From Lampris incognitus (taxonomy: Eukaryota; Chordata; Actinopteri; Lampriformes; Lampridae), in the NCBI RefSeq assembly GCF_029633865.1, contig NC_079217.1, positions 33,119,090 through 33,183,089 of the forward strand: 64,000 nucleotides of DNA, in the 5' to 3' direction. This document shows positions 1-64,000 of the stretch, piece by piece. The position numbers and the translations under genes are program-made. Numbering within the stretch: position 1 is the stretch's first letter; every line of letters starts with the position of its first letter. The notes below the pieces were generated by a model. That model saw only the letters and a program-made list of their open reading frames with translations, was not told where the DNA came from and did no database searches.

Positions 1-756
1 CTATTCTGACATAGTCCACTGAAGGTAGTGACAAACCAGAAAGTGAGTTGATTTACACATTAATGGAATGACCTCTGGTGACGTCACTGGCGGAGTTTTC
101 CCACACAATTTTGGCAGGAAAGTGTCTGCCAAAAATAAAATACTCATGTTTCTTAGCTTTGCATTGATTGTCCTGATTTTTTTTTCTCAATCCCATACAA
201 AAATCCACGTGCATTTACTGATGTGTTCACACTCTGATGTGCATGCGCACATGTGCAATGGCACAGAAGCAAGGCAGGGGAGAGCCCCTGCACGCATGAT
301 CTAAGGACAAATTACTTTAAAGTCCTTATATGTTCACAAATTGTGTCATAATCTCTCCCAAATCTCCAAATTACACGTACTTTGGTGTTTATAGCTGAAA
401 CATTCTTCTTTTTTTTTCACATCTCGATTCTGTCATGTAGTCTGTGTTTTCTGCAATGCACAAACCATAGGACCCTTGGCATGGAGGTGTGGATCCCTTT
501 GCAGCCTTAAACAACAACACCAGGGTTTTAAAGAAGACTTTGAATATGATGTGTAACAGTTGTGTGACATGATAGATTTTTTTTTTGGAGGTTTAAGATG
601 AAGTGGGCCACAGTGACCGTTGAAGGGAGTGTTTCGGGAGACCAGCCAGGAAGGAGTTGCAGAGATGACTAAAGCTTGAAAAAGCAGTGGAGTTCCCAGA
701 AAATTAAAATCTGTTTTGATGGCGATGGTATCGCTAACTCACTACCTGTTTTTTAT
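1..756. other. Upstream sequence, no gene recognised
   Basis: No coding exon, RNA gene or known repeat is recognised here. The short open frames have no family resemblance. The stretch lies 5' of the first gdpd5 coding exon and could hold promoter or 5' UTR sequence, but no core promoter element can be identified with confidence. Confidence 0.4.
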
Positions 757-772
757 GTCCATTAGCATTGTT

Positions 773-1140
773 TTTTTTGGGGTTTTTTTCCCCTCCTTTT
801 TCTCCACAGTTGTACTTGGCCAATTACCCCACTCTTCTGAGCTGTCCCGGTCGCTGCTCCACCCCTTCTGCCAATCCGGGGAAGGCCGCACACTACCATG
901 TGTCTCCTCCGATACATGTGGAGTCACCAGCCGGTACTTTTCACCTGACAGTGAGGAGTTTCACCAGGGGGACATGTAACGCGTGGGAGAATCACGCTAT
1001 TCCCCCCAGTCCCCCCCCCAAACAGGCGCCCTGACCAACCAGAGGAGGCGCTAGTGCAGCGACCAGGACACACCCACATCCGGCTTCCCACCCGCGAACA
1101 CGGCCAATTGTGTCTGTAGGGACGCCCGACCAAGCCGGAG
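773..1140 (-). mobile_element. tRNA-headed SINE, head missing, with 16-bp target duplication
   Basis: This is one of several copies in the window of a ~450-bp SINE; the head is best seen at 24436 on the + strand. This copy is reversed and lacks the tRNA-like head. It is bounded by an exact 16-bp direct repeat, gtccattagcattgtt, at 757-772 and 1141-1156. The T-rich left end corresponds to the element tail. The duplication shows that the 5' truncation happened at insertion. Confidence 0.8.
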
Positions 1141-1345
1141 GTCCATTAGCATTGTTAATAGATTAGCTACACTCTTCAAGTACTGAATGGCTTTGTCTGT
1201 AAGTCTGTAGGTTGTCCCTGATGGGTACATGCATATTGACACTGGCACTTAACACTCTTGATTTCCTTGGATTGTCTTCCAGGATCCCTGGCTGTCAGTG
1301 GGATGTTAGAGCTCTTGAGGTGGAGCCAGGACTGACTGAAGGAGC

Positions 1346-55100
<53,755 letters not shown>

Positions 55101-55391
55101 CCTCGAAATGATTCATATTTGTGTGAATCTACTGTGCACCACTCGACCAGCATGTAGGACATAATTTCACAGAAAAGAAATACTGACACTCTATAAGTGA
55201 CTGACTCCTCTTGTGTTCAGATTATTTATGTTGTAGTCCATGCATTCAGATGGTGCGAGGTCTGTTCTCTTTCCTCTGTGCTACTGATTGACAGACTGTT
55301 GAATAGCTGGAAACATGGTTACCGCCCAGTTACGACATGTACATTCTGTAAAATGGTGTTGCTTTTGCTTGTCATATATATATATATATAC

Positions 55392-55470
<79 letters not shown>

Positions 55471-56640
55471 ATAATATAATATGGGACTATAAGCACTTTT
55501 ACTAATGAAACTGATACGCCAAATCTGTGGGCTCCTCTTGATTAATATACTTAGGGGGTCCCTAAGTTACCAATGCCCAAGTGTTTAATAACAAAATAAA
55601 TCCCATTGTTTTATTTTAAGATCATATTCCAAAGCAGTCACTTTATTCTAAACACTGTAGTCATCCTACTTCTCTGAGAAAATTAATAAGATGTTAGATG
55701 CGATTAATTTTAATCAAATCTAACAAAGGTATTTTATAGGCATAGTTACAGCATGAGACTGTGTGTAGCTGATAATGCTTTTGCCTTCTGTCAGCATTCC
55801 AGTGTGCTGTTGTTAAAAATACTAACTTTGATATTTGTATTTAAGACAAAAAAAAGAACAAAAATATGAACAAGCTGTTTACAGAGGTCCTGCCTTCTTT
55901 TCCTAGTAAAACATTCATGTCATGTAGGATAATTATTTTAGCAGTTAAATAACCCCCCTCCTTTTTACCCATGCATGCAACAGTAATGACCATATCAGGT
56001 GACTTATGTGAGCTGTGCTCCCGCAGTAACTTGTGAAATCCTATTGAAGACAGACATTTATGCTGTCTTTTTTATGATTCATGTGAATGTGTCTTGAATA
56101 TTTTTGTTTTTGAGGTGTGTACAATGTATTGTGTGTCTTGGCTGGGTAGACTTTTTACCCTGTGTTGAGTGCTATGTTGTGCATTAAAGGTATATGACTA
56201 TAAGATGCTCCAGCCCACTATGAACTATATTTGAATAATGTGACCATAATGTATCATAGCAATAGTATTGACCTAAAGAAAGTTAAGTTATTTCAATACT
56301 TTGCTACACGTCTGCAATGCAAATCACCTTAATATATTGTGTTGACGAACAAAATGCATCTTAGCTTTGGCTGATGTAAACATGAGTGCTGTAAAGTGAA
56401 TGAAGTGGGGGGGGATTTGAATGTGAAAATGAAGCTATGAGCTGTTGAAGGGATGGTGCATGTATCACAGTGGGCTACAAAGAGAAAGCAAATGCATTGC
56501 CTTTTGTATTAATTTGTTTTATTTGGAAAATGACTGTGCCTCAGAGGTAATCATTAAAAAGTATTCTGATACCCATGCTTCATGGCTTTAATGAAATATT
56601 TTCAAGTCAACTGATTATCAATAAAGCTAGAGAAATTTAG
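55101..56640 (+). other. gdpd5: gdpd5 3' UTR (probable)
   Basis: The region follows the stop codon. It contains an (AT)n run at 55373-55468 and several possible poly(A) signals: aataaa near 55595, attaaa near 56184 and 56552, and aataaa at 56620-56625. Which is used cannot be decided. The LINE fragment beginning at 56690 lies beyond the last good signal. Confidence 0.55.
55373..55468. repeat. (AT)n microsatellite in the gdpd5 3' UTR
   Basis: About 45 AT units with two cat interruptions; self-complementary. Confidence 0.95.
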
Positions 56641-56689
56641 GAAACATTAAGGGATTGATGATATTGTTTGTATGTGTGGAATAAAACCT

Positions 56690-57290
56690 CTACTACTACT
56701 TTTGGCTGTTCCCGTTAAGGGTCGCCATAGTGGATCATCCATTTCCATCTCTCCCTGTCCTCTGCATCTTCCTCTGTCACGCCAACCACCTGCATGTCCT
56801 CCCTCACCACATCCATAAACCTCCTCTTTGGCCTTCCTCTTCTCCTCTTGCCTGGCAGCTCCATATTCAGCATCCTTCTCCCAATATACCTAGCAACTCT
56901 CCTCCACACATGTCCAAGCCACCTCAATCTTGCCTCTCTTGCTTTGTCTCTAAACCGTCCAACCTGAGCTGGCCCTCTCATATAATTGTTCCTAATCCTG
57001 TCCTTCTTCGTCATTCCCAATGAAAATCTTGGCATCTTCAACTCTGCCACCTCCAGCGCTGCCTCCTGTCTTTTCATCAGTGCCACTGTCTCCAAACCAT
57101 ATAACATAGCTGGTCTCACAACCATCTTGTAAATCTTCCCTTTAACTCTTGCTGGTACCCTTCTGTCACAAATTATTCCTGACACTCTTCTCCACCCACT
57201 CCACCCTGCCTGCACTCTCTTCTTCACCTCTCTCCTGCATTCCCCGTTACTTTGAACAGTTGACCCCAAGTATTTAAACTCATACGTCTT
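56690..57290 (-). mobile_element. RTE-like LINE 3' fragment, copy C
   Basis: Carries the C-terminal part of the same LINE as copy B with an almost unbroken frame (LGSTVQSNGE, KGKIYKMVVRPAMLYGLE, RLRWLGHVWRR, GRPKRRFMDVV) and the (GTA)n tail at the left. At its 5' end it runs directly into a tRNA-like SINE head rather than unique DNA. Confidence 0.85.
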
Positions 57291-57349
57291 TGAACTCAGG
57301 CCTTTCTTGCTGTGAGGTGGCCGCGCTAACCACTGCACCACCGTGCCGC
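57291..57349 (-). mobile_element. SINE head fused to the LINE fragment
   Basis: Read on the - strand this is gcggcacggtggtgcagtgg followed by ttagcgcggccacctcacag, the same head as the repeat at 38926. It joins the LINE without a gap, and the reading frame continues from it into the LINE frame. Confidence 0.75.
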
Positions 57350-58089
57350 TGGTATGAAGTCATCTCTCCTAAATTAAACTGCTTCTAAACAGTTCTGTTA
57401 ATTCAGCTTTGGAGCTTTTCAGAATTGTTTTGTGTCATGTGAACATGTAGGCATGTATGAAAAGTTTTTTTTGTTGTTGAGAGGGGGCTTGATTTGTTAT
57501 CTTAGAGGCCTAGACCTTGTGATATAAAAACAGTTAATTTTTCTAGTAGTAAAAAAAATAAAACTGTTACCAGTCACTTTAATGATTGTGAAATATCCAT
57601 GCAGTTTGCCTAATCCATATAAATTATAATTTATTTACAAATTATAATCTATATGTGAATGTGCTGGCAGAGATTGATTTGCATCCAGCAGGTAGTGCTA
57701 ATGGTTTTTTTGGGGGGGGTTTTCTATCCATTTTTTGTGTGTTTTGCAATAGTCAATAGGAACAATTTTGGTTAGCTAGCAAAAAGGAAGCAAGGCTCAC
57801 ATGTTCATTTATGGCCAACAGAGATCAGATTTTTTATGATTGAATCTGCGTCCATTTTTCTTTGTTGTTTTATGGAAAGCATTACCTATGAGTATTTTCA
57901 ATCATTAACATGCCTTAAAACCATCATTAATGGATATTTTGGCATTGCAAGTGTTTCAGCAGATTGCCGTTAATGTTTTACGCTAGTAGCATAGCTGCTG
58001 GTGGCTATATGTAGCTTTAGAATGTACATCATCTTTGTTTGTTACATAATGATTATGATAAATGTGCAGTTAAATTCTGTTAATGTGAA
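57350..58089. other. Intergenic stretch, no feature recognised
   Basis: AT-rich sequence between the chimeric retrosequence and the left long terminal repeat; nothing was recognised. Confidence 0.45.
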
Positions 58090-58395
58090 TTACCCAAACA
58101 TGTTTCGTAGTGTATATTACACATCACTTATCCATCTACCTAAGGTTTGTATGGGCTACGTACATTTTGCAAATATCATTTTGCATATATTTGTAATGTA
58201 TTCAAATATGTTCAAATAGAAATTAATATTCATATGTGGTACACCACAGCCAAGTGCCTGAAAAATATACTGTTATTTTCTTCCAGGTTCACTCTGTTGA
58301 CATTTTGAAGGAAACGTCTCAAAGAAGACAATACACCTGTCGCTTGTTAAGGAGTTTATCTGTCTGCTTAGCTGTGCTCAGGTCTAGCAGTGAGG
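58090..58395 (+). repeat. Left long terminal repeat of a BEL/Pao remnant (approximate)
   Basis: Two blocks recur in the same order near 60815-61199: taaggtttgtatgggctac and the longer stretch with ccacagccaagtgcctgaaa, cattttgaaggaaac and gtctgcttagctgtgctcag. Direct repetition on both sides of gag/protease-like sequence indicates LTRs. The outer limits are uncertain. Confidence 0.65.
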
Positions 58396-58499
58396 ACAGA
58401 AATGTGAAAAGGGTACTTTCGTCTACAGCAACAATATCTCAGGTGGATATAGTATATGTCAGCCTTGCCCAGAACCCAAACATATCTCAGCCATGAGAT

Positions 58500-60780
58500 G
58501 ATAAAGCCATGTCAGCCCCCACTCGCTCATCAAAATCATCAAAGTGCTCCAGTAAGTCATCGGCCAGCATAGTAGCTGCCGCCAATGCATGGGCTAAAGC
58601 AGAGGCAGCACAAGCAAGAGCAGCATTTGCTTAAAAGGAAATTGAAATGAGAGTTAAGCAAGCAGAGCTCAAAGTGGAGGGAATACATATGGAGGCTGCA
58701 TTGGATGTGCTTCATCAGCAATGTGATGCAGAGGCAGCCCTTGCTTAAGCCAATGTATATGAGACTGCAGCAAGCGAAATGGAAGAAGAGTGAGTGGTGG
58801 CCTCTCTCAGACATTCCACCCCGTAGAACGCACCAGTGAGTATGTGAGGGAGCAATTTTTCCAAAATAACAAATTAACTCTGGATGAAGATATGAAGCCT
58901 CACGAGGTGCCACTACGTTCCACATCTTTTCAAGCTAAGCAGGAAGATGACATGTCTGACCCTAGTATTAGACTCTACATCTTGCTGCCTCACAAGAACA
59001 ATGGGAATGATGGTGTCTCCCAGCTATTCCAATACTTTGCGGTGCATTAACCACCATCATACTTAAGACCTCAGATTCCCTCAAAAGAAAATTCAAATAT
59101 GTCTGACCTCACCAGATTTCTAGCCAGACATGAGTTGCTCACTGGAGGACTTACAAGGTTTAGCGACAAGCCAGGCGACTACTGAACATGGAAATCCTCA
59201 TTTGAAAACACCATTCGAGGTCTACACTTGACAACTAGTGAAGAGCTTGACTTGTTGACCAAGTGGTTAGGTGATGAATTCTTGCAACATGCAAAATGCC
59301 TCTGAGCAATGCACATCAACACCCCTTCCTTCGAACTGACCAAAGTATGGGAGAAGCTGCAAGAATGTTATGGCTCTCCTGAGGCCTTGGAAAAGGCTTT
59401 GTTTGATAAGCTAGAACATTTCCCGAGAATTTCAAACAAGGACCCTCAACCATTATGTGACCTTGGGGACCTTCTTTAGAGAGACTCTGCCAAGAGTGAA
59501 GGCTACATACCAGGTCTACTATACTGCGACACAGCAACTGGAATCTATCCCGTAGTGGACAAACTTCATTTAGCCTGCAGGAGAAATGGATGACACGTAA
59601 AAAAAATTCCAAACAAGAACATTTGGTGTCATTCCCTCCATTCTCTTTTTTTGCCACCTTATCAAAAATGAAACCAGAACGAGAAGTGACCCGAGTTTCA
59701 GGTCTTCAGCTCCAGCCCCCCATCACAACCTCAAGAGTGGGCAAATATCTAGAGAAGCATGACAGAAAAAGAGTGCCTATCTCAGTCAACAGAATTGAAG
59801 GGGTTAACTCTGAACAAAAGCCAAGTGCAGGAAAAAAGAGTCAAGGACCCTAGCAAAGAGTCCCATCCACAAAAAAAACCCATGCTCTTGAAAAATGTAG
59901 GGCATTCCAAGAGAAGTCTCTGGAAAAACATAAGGCTTACCTGAAGCAGAATTGGATATGTTTCCGGTGCTGCACTTCTTTCAGGTCTCAAGCTAAGAAC
60001 TGTAAGGTGGAAATTCACAGTGTAGAATGTGGCAGCGACTGACAAATCACTTCTCTCCACACTGGTCCTACACCATGGTCAACACACATTGTCACAGAGC
60101 TCGTCACTGATTACGGTGGGGAGCAAGAGTCAGCTGCGGAAATGAGATTGGTAGATACTTATGTTCCAAGATCTGCCTCATGTGTGTCTACCCCAATGGT
60201 CACAATGACAAAAGACTCAGAGCTTGCATAATTCTAGATTATCAAAACTCAGGTGGATATATAGTCTGTCGCCAGATCTTCCTTCTTTGACTTCTTTGCC
60301 ATTGCCAAAAACTCTTCCCCATACACTCTCAAGACTTGTGCAGGGGTGTCAGATGTGACTGGGAGAAGAGCAATTTCATTGTTGAATCAGCAGATGGCTG
60401 AACCAGTCTGCCCTTGCCCAAGCTTATTGAATGTGACATGCTCCCGGACAGTCGGAATGAAATCCCAACCCCTGAAGCTGCTCACTATCATCCTCACCTC
60501 AAGCACATTGCTGCAGAGATTCCAGCACTGGACCCCCAGGCGGACATTCTGCTGCTACTTGAGCGAGATGTTATTCAGGCTCATAAGGCACCCGATCAGC
60601 AGAACAGAACTCCAAATGCACCATTTGCACAGAGGTTAGCTCTTGGTTGGGTTATCATTGTTGATGTTTGTCTTGGCAGGGTTCATAAACCTGGGCATGT
60701 AAATGTTCTCAAGACAAACATCTTGGACAATGGGCGACCGAGCTACTTCTTCCCATGTCAAAACAGCATCCAGGTAAAGA
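58500..60780 (+). pseudogene. BEL/Pao LTR retrotransposon interior, gag and protease region, broken
   Basis: Fragments in several frames resemble fish BEL/Pao elements. A coiled-coil-like N-terminal part at about 58510-58790 is followed by gag-like sequence at about 59100-59560 (for example RFLARHELLTGGLTRF, LTKVWEKLQECYGSPE). A C-x2-C knuckle trace lies near 59960, and aspartic-protease-type sequence at about 60414-60720 (LPKLIECDMLPDS, FAQRLALGWVI). Many stops and frame changes are present, and reverse transcriptase, RNase H and integrase are missing. It is a long-dead, internally deleted copy. Confidence 0.75.
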
Positions 60781-60814
60781 AAAGCTTCAGCTGCCAAGGT
60801 CATCACAAGATAAG

Positions 60815-61199
60815 CACTTATCTGTATATTTAAGGTTTGTATGGGCTACATACATGGCAATTATCCTTTTGCATATATTTCATTCATTCATTCATTATCC
60901 AACCCGCTTATCCTTATTCAGGGTCGCGGCAATGCTGGAGACTATCCCAGCAATCATTGGGCGGCAGGCAGGGAGACACACTGGACAAGCCGCCAGTCCA
61001 TCACAGGGCTGACACACACACACACATTCACACCTATGTGGCACACCACAGCCAAGTGCCTGAAAAAATATGCTGTTACTTTCTTCCAGTTTCATGTTGT
61101 CAACATTTTGAAGGAAACATCTCAATAAAGACAATACACATGCCACTTGTCGATGAGTTTATCTGTCTGCTTAGCTGTGCTCAGGTCAAACAGTGAGGG
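60815..61199 (+). repeat. Right LTR of the BEL/Pao remnant, interrupted by another repeat
   Basis: It matches the left LTR before and after a ~130-bp insertion at 60886-61025, which is the third copy of the dispersed unit seen at 26883 and 33105 plus a short (CA)n. Confidence 0.65.
60886..61015. repeat. Dispersed fish repeat fragment, third copy, inside an LTR
   Basis: Same unit as 26883-27005, beginning with an (ATTC)n run (attcattcattcattatcc) and containing gggtcgcggcaatgctggag and gggagacacactggacaagc. Confidence 0.75.
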
Positions 61200-61368
61200 C
61201 AAAACAGTGAATTACCATTCACAGTTCAAGGACTTGGTCACTGACCACTTGGCTAGTTAATTTCAGAACTATCATGAAGACTTAACCACAGCATTTGGTT
61301 ATTTTGTTATCTCACTAAATGAGCACATACATTACCTACCTACTGTACCATGTATAATAGATTCAATC

Positions 61369-63619
61369 TTTATTTTATTGGACCACAATCCATGTAGCAA
61401 GCAATGTAACTTCATCACATTTATGTGGCAAAACTAACAGTAAGCAGAAGTTATCATATAAAAATACTAATCTCACTTATTTTTCAGTCATGATACTCAT
61501 CTTACCAGGTTTAGTACAGTATCCATACTTGACTCATTTTTTATGGCTTATAAAATGACAAGACTTATTCCAAAAGGAGATACAGACTATTGGAAAGGGA
61601 TGTTTTTTACAAATTGACTTAAAAAGTATATTTGTATATCATGTTCTTGATTGAGAAAATGCTTAAACATCATTGAGGCATTACAACATCTACTATGTTT
61701 ACAAAAAATAAAAATAAATAAAACTTTAGGTAGTTTTCCCAAAGTGGAAATATGTTTAAGAGAACACTTAAAGTTTAACTTACATTTTAAAATGTATAAT
61801 GATTAATATGTGTATTGTCCCCTTATAGGCAAAAATGAGAGCAGGCAAAAATACTATACATCATAAATCATCATCACAAAACGGTCTTTTTCCAGTTCCA
61901 GGCACTCATTCAAAACCGAAATCATTATTTAGGCCATCAGATTTCCTGGATATAACAGTAACGAGACTTCTTGATAACTTCACTCGGCACCAGTAAACTG
62001 AACCTTTGGTCCTCTTATGGCAAAATCAGACAGCCATAGCAAAAGTCAGCAGTTGTAAAAGTATGTGGTACGAATAAATACTTTTAAGTGGCAGCCAGTG
62101 TCTTCTTCCATTTTCGCAATTAATCAAGGTTTTATTGCACTGGAATGTGAACCTGGCCACAAGGAGAGAGTCCTCAAAGTGCAATACAAAGGATGTCCCT
62201 TATATTTCTTCAAGAAATAATCTGAATCACAGTAAAGTCAAAGATCTTCTAAACAGAGATTTCATAACAGATAAGACTTTGTGCACGTTTTGACAGGAGG
62301 CTCACCATTACTCTATTTGTTATAAGAAGCTTTTCAGTAAGACTGAACAGTATACAAAGCAGCCTATGTTTTTGTCTCTATAATTTTAATACATTGTAGG
62401 GGATGGGTTGGGGGGGCAATTATATGCTAACATCTGAGATTTATTATGTGTGAATACAATTAAGTTTCCTGTCATTTCGATTGTTAGCCAATGATTTTGC
62501 ACATCACCAGAATACTGTTTATTGGGCCATCTACAATGCCTTTGCATTTTTTTCTTCTTTTTTTTTTTATTGCAACTTTGGTCATTTATTCTTCCCATGC
62601 ATAATGAAGCCTTAGGCACTGAGATGCTCCTCTACCCAGATGATTTGCAATAAAAACTAATCGTTTTAATGATGCACATCGGGCTTAACATTACACTATC
62701 CTACATAAACGGACAACCTCCTCAACCATGTTAAGTAGCATTATGTCCTCTTGAGCTTTTCTCCTCGTTTGAAGCAGCATTCCTTCTAGACAATACATAA
62801 AACAGTTTAGCACCTTTCTGAAAAGGCACAAGCACATTGTGTCTTAACCTTTGATGGAAAACTGTTAAAAGATGGAAAGAAGACACAGGAAAGTTTCGCA
62901 TGAATAAAGCACACAGAGAAAGGAATAAATAAATAAAATCGTACTCACTGGTCACAGTTGTTTACAAAAAAATAAAAAGTGATCATTCCCTGAATTGAAG
63001 ACCATTGTGAATCCTAAAGTATCTATCAATGGCCATTTCCATTTAAGCTGAATAGAACAGTAAATATATGATGGTGGTTATACTTTAGCTTCAATAAGTC
63101 TTCTTAGTCCCGCTATACTTAAGTACTGGTTTCTTTTTTAATGTAGGCACACAAATCAAGTCTGTGTGTTCCTTTGTGAAATGAAAACGACCAGGAGACA
63201 TTTGTCAATGGTGGAGATGATGTTCTATAGCCAAGTGTGGAACGGTTAGCTGCTGAAAACTAGTCTGTTTGTTTTCCACTGCAACCAAGAAAATCATTAA
63301 ATGTTTCTTGTTAACCACAGCCTTTCACAAATTAGGAAAACTGGAAGATGAAGAGTTGAACAATTTGAGTTATCAAAACTGAACAACACTTGTCTCCATT
63401 GTTGATGGGGTATCAGCTGAATGCATTTAAAAATATGCAAGTAACAAATTCACTTTCACTGTGCAATACATCTCTCTTCAGCACACAACAGGATACAAAA
63501 AGTGAAAGATGAAATTGTTAAAACTCTATTATGGCATTCACTAATTTGTGACAAATGTCTGTGGCATCCATTTCTCTTAGCTGTTATTAGAACAGAAAAA
63601 AATAGAAACAGGTAAGAGG
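61369..63619 (-). other. hspa13: Possible hspa13 3' UTR
   Basis: This is repeat-poor, AT-rich sequence following the hspa13 stop codon on the - strand. Two overlapping AATAAA signals on that strand (plus 61369-61374 and 61374-61379) would end a ~2.2-kb tail; nearer signals at about 62517 and 62585 are alternatives. The extent is inferred only. Confidence 0.35.
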
Positions 63620-64000
63620 TCAGTTGAAGTTCATCTTGCGCAGGTGCCTGTTGGGGATTTCTATAGCACTAACTTGCAAAGGCCAGGAGCCCCCCATGAT
63701 GCCAGCTTGGATAGCCACCCCTGTGACAACAGCCAGGTCAGGGTCTACGGAGGTGTTGGGCTCCTTCCTAAAGTACTCACTGATAAGCCTCCTGATTCTT
63801 GGTATTCTAGTCGACCCACCCACCAAAACAATCTCATCAACCTCCTCCTTCTCCAAGTGGCCCTCTGCTAAAACTGTCTCAATAGGGATCAGAATCTTCT
63901 GGAATAGGTCCTCGTTGAGCTCTTCAAACAACTCACGAGTGATTTTGACTTCAAAGAGAATGGGCTCCGGGACGGTACCCTGGAGTTCCCCTGTTGCCTC
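63620..64000 (-). CDS. hspa13: hspa13 (STCH) C-terminal exon, cut by the window edge
   Basis: 126 codons plus TGA (63622-63620), open to the window edge. The sequence has the Hsp70 ATPase-domain end signature VDEIVLVGGSTRIPRIRRLI, the PNTSVDPDLAVVTGVAIQAG block and the HSPA13-specific tail GGSWPLQVSAIEIPNRHLRK ending MNFN. HSPA13 is an ER/microsomal Hsp70-like ATPase lacking the usual substrate-binding domain, which explains why the protein ends right after the ATPase fold. Upstream exons lie beyond 64000. It is transcribed toward gdpd5. Confidence 0.95.
   Translation of the reverse strand, partial: EATGELQGTVPEPILFEVKITRELFEELNEDLFQKILIPIETVLAEGHLEKEEVDEIVLVGGSTRIPRIRRLISEYFRKEPNTSVDPDLAVVTGVAIQAGIMGGSWPLQVSAIEIPNRHLRKMNFN

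Overview
The window is a piece of a vertebrate chromosome, almost certainly from a ray-finned (teleost) fish. It has widely spaced small exons with GT/AG borders, many long (TG)n/(CA)n microsatellites, and a fish-like set of mobile elements: RTE-like and L1-like LINEs, tRNA-headed SINEs, hAT, Tc1/mariner and THAP-type DNA transposons, and a BEL/Pao remnant. Base composition is AT-leaning, and there are no bacterial operons, ribosome binding sites or CRISPR arrays.

Two host genes can be supported. The first, on the + strand, fills about 1.3-56.6 kb and is a gdpd5 (GDE2) orthologue. GDE2 is a six-transmembrane plasma-membrane glycerophosphodiester phosphodiesterase that works on GPI-anchored proteins and glycerophosphodiesters. 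Fifteen coding exons join in frame from ATG 1346 to the TGA at 55098-55100, giving about 583 residues (588 with a 15-nt microexon). Exon 1 is separated from exon 2 by a 24-kb intron that holds most of the mobile elements. The second gene, on the - strand, is the 3' end of hspa13 (STCH, a microsomal Hsp70-like ATPase), cut off by the right edge of the window. The two genes converge tail to tail, with about 7 kb between the gdpd5 tail and the hspa13 stop codon.

Layout: 1-1.3 kb upstream sequence with one SINE; 1.3-1.5 kb gdpd5 exon 1; 1.5-25.3 kb intron 1 (RTE-like LINE copies at 7.2-8.6 and 10.1-11.5 kb, hAT debris at 13.2 kb, an L1-like LINE at 14.0-16.5 kb, SINEs at 16.6 and 24.4 kb, and a 4.3-kb long-TIR element at 18.6-22.9 kb encoding a CXC-cysteine protein); 25.4-45.5 kb exons 2-12; 45.6-47.6 kb a three-level transposon nest; 47.7-50.3 kb a hAT element with a BED-finger exon; 51.5-55.1 kb the last exons; 55.1-56.6 kb 3' UTR; 56.7-61.2 kb LINE/SINE chimera and BEL/Pao remnant; 61.4-64 kb probable 3' UTR and last coding exon of hspa13.

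The points most worth a second look are these. The predicted Gdpd5 has Arg where the catalytic HD histidine should be (residue 275) and Gln in the H-R-G motif (residue 234). Decayed duplicate copies of gdpd5 exon 2 and exon 4 lie in the introns. A long-TIR element carries an apparently intact 460-residue spliced frame with a C-terminal CXC motif. UG-repeat tracts sit against several gdpd5 splice acceptors. One locus holds a clean nest of TTAA-type element, SINE and THAP/P-like element.
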